Positions 8,746-16,210 of a DNA stretch of 59,797 bases are shown here, piece by piece. Position numbers and translations under genes: made by a program. Origin of the DNA: DAITMV01 sp046318595 (GTDB taxonomy: Bacteria > Pseudomonadota > Gammaproteobacteria > Burkholderiales > Burkholderiaceae_B); NCBI GenBank assembly GCA_046318595.1, contig JBKCTV010000002.1, forward strand, positions 1 to 59,797. Direction: 5' to 3'. How positions within the stretch are numbered: position 1 is the stretch's first letter; the number at the start of each line of letters is the position of its first letter. The notes under the pieces are model-generated. The model did no database searches, had not been told where the DNA came from, and saw only the letters and a program-made list of their open reading frames with translations.

Positions 8746-8993
8746 ACGCAGTCGGCCTCGGCCCGGCGCAGGGCAAACGTCGACAAACCGACCCGTACGA
8801 CAAGCGGATCGCCGCCTGGCACGCCGCGGGTCAATACACTGACACGCTCGCCGGGAATGAACCCGATTTCCTCGAGCCGCAAACCCCAGTCAGGCTGCGA
8901 CACCGGTGCGCAGACCCGCTCGACGACGAAGGTGCGGCCAAGCTCGGCGCCCGCAAGGGATTGGCTGCTGAAGTCGGTGGCTGTATTGAGCAT
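8724..8993 (-). CDS. feoA: ferrous iron transport protein FeoA
   Basis: 89-residue cytosolic SH3-like protein that supports FeoB activity. It has the family pattern of a small beta-barrel with RLEEIGFIPGERVSVLTRG in the first half and DPLVVRVGLSTFALRR near the end. It is first in the operon and overlaps the start of feoB. A palindromic Fur site lies 20 bases upstream of its start codon, so repression by Fur under iron-replete conditions is expected. Confidence 0.93.
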   Translation of the reverse strand: MLNTATDFSSQSLAGAELGRTFVVERVCAPVSQPDWGLRLEEIGFIPGERVSVLTRGVPGGDPLVVRVGLSTFALRRAEADCVCVVPVS

Positions 8994-9012
8994 AAAAGGG
9001 GCATACGCCGAT

Positions 9013-9033
9013 AAATGAGAGGCATTCTCATTT
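9013..9033. promoter_or_regulatory. Fur box upstream of feoAB
   Basis: AAATGAGA (9013-9020), GGCAT, TCTCATTT (9026-9033) is a perfect 8-base inverted repeat with a 5-base centre. It matches the TGAGAAT/ATTCTCA type of Fur operator known in beta- and gammaproteobacteria, and sits where it would cover the feoA promoter. Confidence 0.8.
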
Positions 9034-9115
9034 TAAACGTTTAGCGGAAAAAATACTTGAGATTTGCGGCGGCGCCTGGGCGTGTTTTTCTTACCCTGCC
9101 GCACCGGTGGAAAGT

Positions 9116-9601
9116 TTACTGCTCGGTCACACGCTCGACACTGACCCGCGCCACACCGCGCTGCCGGATGCCCAGATCGTGCGCCGCGCGCTCGGAGATA
9201 TCGATGATCCGGCCGCGGACATACGGCCCACGGTCCGTGACCCGTACAGTGATGCTCTTACCGGAACTCAAATTGGTGACTTTGGCAAGGGAATTGAAGG
9301 GCATGCTGGGATGCGCCGCCGTCAACGCGTCGGGATCGAAACGCGCGCCGGACGCGGTTTTTTTGCCCTCATGAAAAGCGCCGTACCAGCCACCATAACC
9401 GACCTGGCGGCCATCCTGCCACTCGGCGGCGCTTTTGACGCTCGGCCGGTCGCGGCGAAGGGCTGAACGGGCATATTTCTTGTGGCTTTTGATGGTCGGT
9501 TTCAACGACTTGGCGGCCGCACAGGCTTGTTCGGACAGGCCGAAAGCGGCGCAAAACACCAAAGACCAGGCCATGAAGGGTTTCCAAACGTGATTCGGCA
9601 T
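9116..9601 (-). CDS. rlpA: RlpA-like septal-ring protein (double-psi beta-barrel)
   Basis: 161 residues from the ATG at 9601, which has an AGAGG ribosome binding site; an upstream ATG at 9646 lacks one. Residues 1-28 look like a signal peptide (cut after ACA) rather than a lipobox. The C-terminal 95 residues form the RlpA/DPBB domain: GYGGWYG, KKTASGARFD, LTAAHPSMPF, KVTNLSSGKSITVRVTDRGP and RIIDISERAAHDLG. RlpA proteins cleave naked glycan strands at the septum. There is no SPOR domain, so this is the short form. Divergent from hemA. Confidence 0.85.
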   Translation of the reverse strand: MPNHVWKPFMAWSLVFCAAFGLSEQACAAAKSLKPTIKSHKKYARSALRRDRPSVKSAAEWQDGRQVGYGGWYGAFHEGKKTASGARFDPDALTAAHPSMPFNSLAKVTNLSSGKSITVRVTDRGPYVRGRIIDISERAAHDLGIRQRGVARVSVERVTEQ

Positions 9602-9683
9602 GCCCACCCTCTTTTGATTAGAGGCGCCATGATACAGAAAAACCACGGCGGCACGCTAAAAACCACCCTGTTGCGCTTGGTAC

Positions 9684-9710
9684 TTGAAACCGCCCCAGCA
9701 CTTATATAAT
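9684..9710 (+). promoter_or_regulatory. hemA promoter
   Basis: A perfect TATAAT (9705-9710) stands 26 bases before the hemA ATG. TTGAAA (9684-9689) precedes it by 15 bases, a short spacer, so the -35 assignment is less certain than the -10. Confidence 0.5.
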
Positions 9711-9736
9711 GACGAGTTATCCGAAACAAGTCGTCC

Positions 9737-11026
9737 ATGGAGCTGCTCGCCCTCGGCCTCAACCATCACACCGCCACGCTGGAGGTTCGCGAGCGCTTTG
9801 CGTTTGCGCCCAGCGAGACGGTCGATGCCTTGCAGGCCCTGCTGCGCGCCGGCGACGGGCAAATAGCCGAAGCAGCGATTTTGTCGACCTGCAACCGCAC
9901 CGAAATCTACTGCGCGGTGGACGAGCCGGCGGCCGCGCGGCACCGGCTCGTCGCCTGGCGGAGCAGCGCCCGGGCGCTCGACCCGCAGGCGATCGAGCGA
10001 GATGCTTTCATGCTGGCGCCCGCCGCAACGGTCCGGCACGCGTTTCGCGTCGCCAGCGGCCTCGACTCCATGGTGCTTGGCGAAACGCAGATTCTCGGCC
10101 AGATGAAGCAAGCGCAGCGCTTGGCACAGCAGGCTGGCACACTCGGCCCCTTGCTGCACCAAATGCTGCAGCGGACCTTCGCCGTGGCCAAGGAGGTTCG
10201 CCATCAGACGGAAATCGGCGCGCAGTCGGTGTCGATGGCGGCTGCGTGCGTTCGGCTGGCACAACGCCTGTTCGGCGATTTGAGTGCGCGCAGCGTGCTG
10301 TTCGTCGGCGCCGGGGAAATGATCGAAGTCTGCGCCGCGCATTTCGCCGCCCAAAATCCACGGCGCATGCTGCTGGCCAACCGCACCCCGGCCCATGCCC
10401 GGGCGCTGGCCGAACGTTTGCCTGCCCAGGCGATCCCCCTGGCGGAGTTGCCGGCTCATCTGCCGCAGGCCGACATCGTCGTATCGTGTACCGCCAGCAC
10501 CCTGCCGTTGATCGGCCTGGGCATGGTCGAAAGCGCCTGCAAGCAGCGCCGCCATGAGCCGATGTTCATGGTCGACCTGGCCGTGCCACGGGACATCGAG
10601 CCCGAAGTGGCGCGACTTGACGATGTGTTTCTCTACACCGTGGACGACCTAGCCAACATCGTGCAGGAGGGCCGCGAACAGCGCCGCGCCGCAGTCGCGG
10701 CGGCCGAAACCATCATCGACCGGCATACCCAGGCTTTTTCCCAGTGGCTCGAACAACGGGCGTTGGTCCCGTTGATCCGGGACGTGCAAGACCGTGTTCA
10801 GATGCTCGGCGCCCAGGAGCTCGACCATGCCCGGCGGATGCTGGCCCGGGGCGAGCCGGCCGAGGCGGTGCTGGAACAACTCGCCCACCGTCTGACGCAA
10901 AAGTTTTTGCATGGCCCGCTGCAAACCCTGCAACAGGCGGATCCCGCCAAACAGGCCTTGCTGCAACGGCTGTTGCCACAGTTATTCAATCTCACACCCA
11001 GCGTCAAACCGAAGGATATGCCGTGA
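9737..11026 (+). CDS. hemA: glutamyl-tRNA reductase HemA
   Basis: 429 residues. First committed step of C5-pathway heme synthesis: reduces glutamyl-tRNA to glutamate semialdehyde with NADPH. The N-terminal catalytic domain has GLNHHTA and the nucleophile Cys52 in STCNRTE. GLDSMVLGETQILGQMK follows, then the NADPH domain (VLFVGAGEM), the MVDLAVPRDIEP motif, and a helical dimerisation domain. Its stop overlaps the prfA GTG by two bases (GTGA), so translation is probably coupled. HemB is encoded elsewhere in this window at 40385. Confidence 0.97.
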   Translation: MELLALGLNHHTATLEVRERFAFAPSETVDALQALLRAGDGQIAEAAILSTCNRTEIYCAVDEPAAARHRLVAWRSSARALDPQAIERDAFMLAPAATVRHAFRVASGLDSMVLGETQILGQMKQAQRLAQQAGTLGPLLHQMLQRTFAVAKEVRHQTEIGAQSVSMAAACVRLAQRLFGDLSARSVLFVGAGEMIEVCAAHFAAQNPRRMLLANRTPAHARALAERLPAQAIPLAELPAHLPQADIVVSCTASTLPLIGLGMVESACKQRRHEPMFMVDLAVPRDIEPEVARLDDVFLYTVDDLANIVQEGREQRRAAVAAAETIIDRHTQAFSQWLEQRALVPLIRDVQDRVQMLGAQELDHARRMLARGEPAEAVLEQLAHRLTQKFLHGPLQTLQQADPAKQALLQRLLPQLFNLTPSVKPKDMP

Positions 11027-12105
11027 AACCCAGCATGCGCGCCCGATTGCAAAGGCTCACCGGCCGTTTGGCCGACGTGGAGGAATTCTTGTCGCGACAG
11101 GACGCCGCCGACGACATGCGTATTTTCCGGCAGATGACGGGCGAACGCGCGGCACTCCTGCCGGCCACCGAACGTTTCGCGGAATATACCCGCCTGGAAC
11201 GCGATGCCGAGACGGCCCGGCAGTGGTTGAGCGACCCCGCCATGAAAGCACTGGCTCAGGAAGAGATCGCCGCGAACGGCGTGCAGTTGACGGCGCTCGA
11301 AAACGAACTCGAGCGCTTGCTGCTGCCGGTCGACCCCGACGACCATCGCAATGTCCTGCTCGAAGTCCGCGCCGGCACGGGCGGCGACGAATCGGCGCTG
11401 TTTGCGGGCGATCTGCTGCGCATGTATCTGCGCTACGCCGAACGGCGCGGCTGGCAGATCGAAACCATGTCGGTCAGCCCGGCCGAGCTCGGCGGCTACA
11501 AGGAAGCCGTCGTCCGCCTGGCGGGCGACGCGGTGTATGGCACACTGAAATTCGAGTCCGGGGGGCATCGCGTGCAGCGCGTGCCGGTCACGGAGTCGCA
11601 GGGGCGCATCCATACCTCGGCGTGCACGGTCGCCGTGCTGCCAGAGGCGGACGAGGTCGAAGACATCGTCATCAACAGCGAAGACCTGCGCATCGACACC
11701 TTTCGGGCTTCCGGCGCGGGCGGCCAGCACATCAACAAAACCGACTCCGCGATCCGGATCACGCATTTGCCGACCGGTCTGGTGGTCGAGTGTCAGGACG
11801 AACGTTCGCAGCACCGCAATAAAGACAAAGCCATGAAAGTGCTGGCGGCGCGGCTCAAGGACAAGCAAACCCGCGAGCTGCAGGCGAAAGAATCGTCCAC
11901 CCGCAAAAGCCTGATCGGCTCGGGCGACCGCTCCGAGCGCATCCGCACGTATAATTTTCCGCAAGGCCGGATGACCGATCACCGCATCAACCTCACGCTT
12001 TACAAACTCGATCATCTGCTGGACGGCGACCTGCAGGACATGCTCGACGCGCTGACCGCCGCGCATCAGGCCGATCTACTGGCACAGATGACCGCCGACG
12101 AATAG
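11023..12105 (+). CDS. prfA: peptide chain release factor 1
   Basis: 360 residues from the GTG at 11023, preceded by AAGGA with six bases spacing; this gives the usual family length and the N-terminus MKPSMRARL. RF1 ends translation at UAG and UAA. The catalytic GGQ is at 233-235, inside GAGGQHINKTDSA. The codon-recognition tripeptide reads P-V-T (RVPVTESQGRIHTSA), where E. coli has P-A-T. It is followed six bases later by prmC, which methylates the GGQ glutamine, so the modifier and its substrate are encoded together. Confidence 0.97.
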   Translation: MKPSMRARLQRLTGRLADVEEFLSRQDAADDMRIFRQMTGERAALLPATERFAEYTRLERDAETARQWLSDPAMKALAQEEIAANGVQLTALENELERLLLPVDPDDHRNVLLEVRAGTGGDESALFAGDLLRMYLRYAERRGWQIETMSVSPAELGGYKEAVVRLAGDAVYGTLKFESGGHRVQRVPVTESQGRIHTSACTVAVLPEADEVEDIVINSEDLRIDTFRASGAGGQHINKTDSAIRITHLPTGLVVECQDERSQHRNKDKAMKVLAARLKDKQTRELQAKESSTRKSLIGSGDRSERIRTYNFPQGRMTDHRINLTLYKLDHLLDGDLQDMLDALTAAHQADLLAQMTADE

Positions 12106-12111
12106 CCGAAT

Positions 12112-12969
12112 ATGTCCGCCACCACACCGCGCGACTGGCTGCACCGCGCCCGCGCGCACTGGCCAAACATCCCCGTCGGCGAACGGCGGCGGCTGCTGGC
12201 GCACGCGCTCGGCTGGCGCCAGACCGAACTGATCGCCCGCGAAACGGATGCCTTGGCGGCCGAGGGGCTGGCCGCCGGGCCGGTGTTCGAGCAGCTCATC
12301 GGCCGGCGCGCGCGCGGCGAGCCGATCGCTTACCTGCTGGGCGAAAAGGAGTTTTACGGGCGGGCATTCGCGGTTTCACCTGCGGCCTTGATCCCGCGTC
12401 CGGAAACCGAGGATCTGGTCGAACAAGCCCTGCTTTGGCTGCATCACCGGTCAGCCTCGACAAGCCCGCTGCGCGTGCTCGATGTCGGAACCGGCAGCGG
12501 CGTCATCGCGATCACGCTCGCGCTCGAACACCCTGGCCTCGATGTCTGGGCGCTCGACATCAGCGTCGACGCACTCGGCTGCGCCCGACGCAACGCCATC
12601 GACTTACAAGCCCCGGTTCATTTTTTACAGAGCGACTATTTAACCGGACTCGCCACAGACGAATGCTTCGACTTGATCGTCGCCAATCCGCCGTATATCG
12701 CCGCCGCCGATCCGCACCTCGAACAGGGCGACCTGCGTTTCGAGCCCGCCACCGCGTTGAGCGACGGTCACGACGGTTTGCAGGCCTACCGCTGCCTGAG
12801 CATGCAGGCGCCCGCGCATCTGCGGCCGGGTGGTTGCATCCTGGTCGAGCATGGACATACCCAGCAAGGGGACATCCTTTCCTTGTTCGAACGGGCCGGC
12901 TTTACGGGCATCACCGGTTTGACCGACCTGGCGGGCAAAGCACGCATGGTCCGTGCGACGCGGAGTTAA
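12112..12969 (+). CDS. prmC: release factor glutamine methyltransferase PrmC
   Basis: 285 residues. SAM-dependent N5-glutamine methylase acting on the GGQ motif of RF1 and RF2. An N-terminal helical substrate-binding domain is followed by IPRPETEDLVE, the SAM-binding loop VLDVGTGSGVIAI, and the catalytic NPPY at about 192-195 (LIVANPPYIA). It belongs to the hemA-prfA-prmC run. Confidence 0.96.
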   Translation: MSATTPRDWLHRARAHWPNIPVGERRRLLAHALGWRQTELIARETDALAAEGLAAGPVFEQLIGRRARGEPIAYLLGEKEFYGRAFAVSPAALIPRPETEDLVEQALLWLHHRSASTSPLRVLDVGTGSGVIAITLALEHPGLDVWALDISVDALGCARRNAIDLQAPVHFLQSDYLTGLATDECFDLIVANPPYIAAADPHLEQGDLRFEPATALSDGHDGLQAYRCLSMQAPAHLRPGGCILVEHGHTQQGDILSLFERAGFTGITGLTDLAGKARMVRATRS

Positions 12970-13067
12970 ATACGCTAAAATTACTACTATCGCACCTGAT
13001 TTTTCGCAAGGCGGCGGAAGCATTCGCACTTAAAACTTTTTTGCTCCGACTTTCCGAGGATTCATCC

Positions 13068-13415
13068 ATGAGCGTTCGCGACTCCATTCACGAAATCGTT
13101 AACCAGCATCCGGTCGTCCTGTTCATGAAAGGATCGGCCAGCTTTCCGCAGTGCGGTTTTTCCGGCCGCGCCGTGCAGCTCTTGAAAGCCTGCGGCGTGC
13201 GGCAACTATCGACCATCAACGTTCTGGAAGACCCGGATATTCGTCAAGGCGTCAAAGACTACGCCAACTGGCCGACGATTCCGCAGCTCTACATACAGGG
13301 CGAGTTCATCGGTGGCTCCGACATCATGAACGAGCTGTACGAGAGCGGCGAGCTGCAGCAGCTGATCGCACGCATCAACGAAACCCCGGCCAGCGGCAGC
13401 CCATCTGACGCCTGA
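13068..13415 (+). CDS. grxD: monothiol glutaredoxin GrxD
   Basis: 115 residues from the ATG at 13068. Monothiol glutaredoxins carry and deliver [2Fe-2S] clusters with glutathione and BolA proteins. The CGFS site is at Cys29 (FPQCGFSG), with the glutathione-binding WPTIPQLYI and GGSDIM regions. It is separated from prmC by 98 bases and followed seven bases later by ubiX. Confidence 0.95.
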   Translation: MSVRDSIHEIVNQHPVVLFMKGSASFPQCGFSGRAVQLLKACGVRQLSTINVLEDPDIRQGVKDYANWPTIPQLYIQGEFIGGSDIMNELYESGELQQLIARINETPASGSPSDA

Positions 13416-13422
13416 TCCGTCC

Positions 13423-14013
13423 ATGAGCGCCGCGCCGCCAACTGCGCCCCCTGCCCGGCTGATCGTCGCGATCACCGGCGCCAGCGGCGCCGTCTATGGC
13501 ATCCGTTTACTGGAAAAGCTGCGGGCGTTCGTCGCCATAGAGACGCACCTGATCGTTTCGCCGGCTGGCTGGCTGACCATTCACGCCGAAACCAGCCTGA
13601 CACGCGAGGGCGTCGAAGCCCTCGCGGACGTCGTGCACTCTCCCAAGGCCATAGGGGCCTGCATCGCCAGCGGTTCGTTTCGCACGCTCGGGATGGTGAT
13701 CGCACCCTGTTCGATGCGGACGCTGGCCGGCATTGCGACTGGCGTGGCTGACAACCTCATCGGGCGTGCCGCCGACGTCGTGTTGAAAGAGCGCCGGCCG
13801 CTGGTGTTGCTGGCGCGCGAAACACCACTGCACCTGGGACATCTACGCAATATGGTCGCCGTCACCGAAATGGGCGGCATCGTGCTGCCACCCGTACCGG
13901 CGTTTTATCACAGACCACAAACCATCGACGACATCGTCGATGAAACCGTCGCGCGCCTGCTCGAACGCTTCGACTTGCACGATGGCCGACGCATCGAATG
14001 GCAGGGCTTGTAG
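13423..14013 (+). CDS. ubiX: flavin prenyltransferase UbiX
   Basis: 196 residues. Makes prenylated FMN, the cofactor that UbiD needs for decarboxylation in ubiquinone synthesis. Family motifs: the N-terminal FMN loop ITGASGAVYGIRLL, the APCSMRTLAGIATG region and the C-terminal VPAFYHRPQTIDDIVD. It closes the run that begins at hemA; no terminator hairpin is evident after it. Confidence 0.95.
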   Translation: MSAAPPTAPPARLIVAITGASGAVYGIRLLEKLRAFVAIETHLIVSPAGWLTIHAETSLTREGVEALADVVHSPKAIGACIASGSFRTLGMVIAPCSMRTLAGIATGVADNLIGRAADVVLKERRPLVLLARETPLHLGHLRNMVAVTEMGGIVLPPVPAFYHRPQTIDDIVDETVARLLERFDLHDGRRIEWQGL

Positions 14014-14153
14014 CATCCCCGCTGAGTTTCGCGTAGTTTCTGCAGGCTCCAAGCACGGCCAACACCCCACCCCATTTACCGTAATCAGCACGGCGTCACT
14101 CTGCCGGGTATGCCCTCCATAGGGATACGTCAACCCTCCTATCCGTTCGTAAT

Positions 14154-14183
14154 CGTTTCCATCACCCAAGCTTTTTGGAAACG
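14154..14183 (+). promoter_or_regulatory. hairpin covering the ribosome binding region of the S8 protease
   Basis: CGTTTCC (14154-14160) is perfectly complementary to GGAAACG (14177-14183), and GGA at 14177-14179 is the only Shine-Dalgarno-like sequence before the ATG at 14189. The stem could limit translation; this is inference from pairing alone. Confidence 0.3.
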
Positions 14184-14188
14184 GTTAA

Positions 14189-16099
14189 ATGAATTCAATT
14201 CACCCGTGGGGACATACCCTACTAACCGCCTGCCTGTTCGCCGCCGTACCCTCCAGCCCCGTGCAAGCCGCCCCGCCGTCGACCGAAGAGGACCTGAGCG
14301 GCGGGCGCATCATCGTCAAAATGAAAACCCGGGCAAATGGTACGGCCCGGCTGCAATCATCGGAAAGCAACGGCCTGACCGCGAACTGGGTGCGCGACAG
14401 CAACAGCACCACCCGTATCCTGGAGTGGCCCACCCAAACACCGCTCGCGGAACGCCGTGCCCAGCTCAACCGGCTGCGCAGCGATCCGAACATCGAGTCG
14501 GCCACGGTCGATCGTCGAGTCAGCGCCAATGCGGTCGCCACCGATCCGCATTTTGCATCCCAATGGTACCTGGCGAGCACCCGCAAGCCTGGCACTGCGC
14601 GTTTCGACGAAGCCTGGAACAGGTTTCGCGGCAGCGCATCGACGGTCGTCGCGGTCATCGACACCGGCGTCCTTTATTCCCATCCGGATTTGGTAGGTAA
14701 GGTTCTTCCCGGTTACGATTTCATCTCCTCAGCGAGCACTGCCAACGACGGCGACGGCCGCGACGCGAACGCCAGCGACCCTGGCAACTGGATCGACACT
14801 GCCGACCAGGCGAGCGACGCGTTCAAAGGCTGCCCAGCCAAAGACAGCAGCTGGCACGGCACTTTCATTTCCACATTGATCGCCGGCAATACCAACAACG
14901 GTACCGGCGTGGCCGGAGCGAACTGGAACGCCCGGATCTTACCGATTCGCGTCCTGGGCAAATGCGGCGGCTGGCTATCGGACGTCATGGACGGTATGCG
15001 CTGGGCCGCAGGTATTTCGGTGCCCGGTTTACCGGACAATCCGACGCCGGCACACGTCATCAACCTCAGCCTGGGCGGCAGCCTGGTTTGCGAAAACTAC
15101 GAGCAGGGCATCATCAACGAGGTGCTTGCGAAAGGGGCCGTCGTCGTGGCCGCCGCCGGCAACACCGGTGCGACCGTCGAAAGCCCGGCACGCTGCGCCG
15201 GGGTGATCGCCGTGGGTGCGCTGGACGGCGACGGCAGCCGCGCCGCTTATAGCGCCGAAGGCGCGGAGATCACACTAATGGCGCCAGGCGGTTATTACGA
15301 TACGCTGATCGGCGCCGGCAATAATGGCACTAAAAGCCCGGGCGGCAATAGCTACGTCACCAAAACCGGCACCAGCTTTTCGACGCCGCTGGTCAGCGCG
15401 GCGGTGAGCCTGATCAAAGGGATCAACCCGGATTTGAACGCCACCCAGATCAGACAGATATTGACCTCCAGCGCCCGCAGTTTCGTTACGCTGCCGAATA
15501 TGCCCCTGTGCACAGGCAAGGAAGGGCCATTGACCTGCAGCTGTACCCGCGTCGCCTGCGGCGCCGGCATGCTCGACGCAGGTGCGGCTGTGACCGCCGC
15601 GCAGGGTAGCCAGCCATTGGCGGTGCCATCAGCCAGCCTCGCCAACGGTAAGATCACGCTGGACGCCGCCGGCAGCAATGCCGCGAGCCCCAAGGTATTG
15701 GCCGGTTACCGCTGGACACAGCTATCTGGCAGCCCCGTCTTGACCACACCCTCGGACAATGCGACGGTGGTCGTCGACAAACCCGCCGCCGACAGCGATC
15801 TGCTGTTCCAACTGACAGTGACGGACAGCGCAGGTATCAGCCACTCCACCACGACATCCCTGCGAATCGGTACAGGCAGTGCGGTCAGTGTGGCACCAGT
15901 CAACACTGCCAGCGACTCGACTACCGGCACCAGCGCCCCGACGCCCCAGACGGGCAATGACGACGCCGGCAGCGCGACCACGGCGACGAGCGCCACGTCC
16001 AGCAATGGTAGCGGCGGTGGCGGTGCCCTGAACGGCGCTGGCGCTGCGCTATTGCTGTTGGGCATGTGGGCCATGCGAAGAACGGCGTCGAGCATTTAA
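14189..16099 (+). CDS. subtilisin-like (S8) secreted protease with a GlyGly-CTERM-like tail
   Basis: 636 residues. Signal peptide about 1-27; propeptide to about 110. The catalytic triad is visible: Asp158 (VIDTGVLYSHPDL), His223 (SWHGTFISTLIAG) and Ser396 (GTSFSTPLVSAA), with the oxyanion Asn in AAAGNTG. Residues 475-565 form a PKD/Ig-like domain (TLDAAGSNA, FQLTVTDSAG). The last 70 residues are a Ser/Thr/Gly-rich linker, a glycine run (GSGGGG), one hydrophobic helix (AGAALLLLGMWAM) and Arg-Arg: the three-part form of GlyGly-CTERM/rhombosortase-type sorting signals. The same tail ends the neighbouring protein. Likely exported by Sec, then processed at the envelope and released or anchored. 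Confidence 0.93.
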   Translation: MNSIHPWGHTLLTACLFAAVPSSPVQAAPPSTEEDLSGGRIIVKMKTRANGTARLQSSESNGLTANWVRDSNSTTRILEWPTQTPLAERRAQLNRLRSDPNIESATVDRRVSANAVATDPHFASQWYLASTRKPGTARFDEAWNRFRGSASTVVAVIDTGVLYSHPDLVGKVLPGYDFISSASTANDGDGRDANASDPGNWIDTADQASDAFKGCPAKDSSWHGTFISTLIAGNTNNGTGVAGANWNARILPIRVLGKCGGWLSDVMDGMRWAAGISVPGLPDNPTPAHVINLSLGGSLVCENYEQGIINEVLAKGAVVVAAAGNTGATVESPARCAGVIAVGALDGDGSRAAYSAEGAEITLMAPGGYYDTLIGAGNNGTKSPGGNSYVTKTGTSFSTPLVSAAVSLIKGINPDLNATQIRQILTSSARSFVTLPNMPLCTGKEGPLTCSCTRVACGAGMLDAGAAVTAAQGSQPLAVPSASLANGKITLDAAGSNAASPKVLAGYRWTQLSGSPVLTTPSDNATVVVDKPAADSDLLFQLTVTDSAGISHSTTTSLRIGTGSAVSVAPVNTASDSTTGTSAPTPQTGNDDAGSATTATSATSSNGSGGGGALNGAGAALLLLGMWAMRRTASSI

Positions 16100-16143
16100 A
16101 ATCAGAAAATCTCCCCTTCGAAAGCCGGGTGGACTTTATAAAC
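15889..16143 (+). repeat. copy 1 of a duplicated sorting-tail segment
   Basis: From GTGTGGCACC at 15889 the DNA is nearly the same as from 18138: linker, glycine run, hydrophobic helix and first Arg, then after the stop a shared piece TCGAAAGCCGG ending near TATAAA. The similarity continues into non-coding DNA (16118-16143), so it is a DNA duplication and not only protein convergence. Confidence 0.85.
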
Positions 16144-16147
16144 TGAG

Positions 16148-16189
16148 GTTACGCAACCCGAATCCGATAGTTTCGAGCGGCTGCGTAAC
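16148..16189. repeat. perfect 8-base inverted repeat between the two proteases
   Basis: GTTACGCA (16148-16155) and TGCGTAAC (16182-16189) flank 26 bases and lie 21 bases before the next start codon. There is no T run after it, so it is not an intrinsic terminator. It could be an operator or an integration scar; nothing more can be said from the sequence. Confidence 0.4.
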
Positions 16190-16210
16190 ATCACGTACCA
16201 AGAGGTCATC

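Noticed and set aside
10798..12066. Long minus-strand open frame opposite prfA
   Set aside because: prfA on the plus strand is unambiguous; the antisense frame has only high-GC bias.
16148..16189. Intrinsic terminator after the S8 protease
   Set aside because: The stem is interrupted by a 26-base loop and no T run follows.
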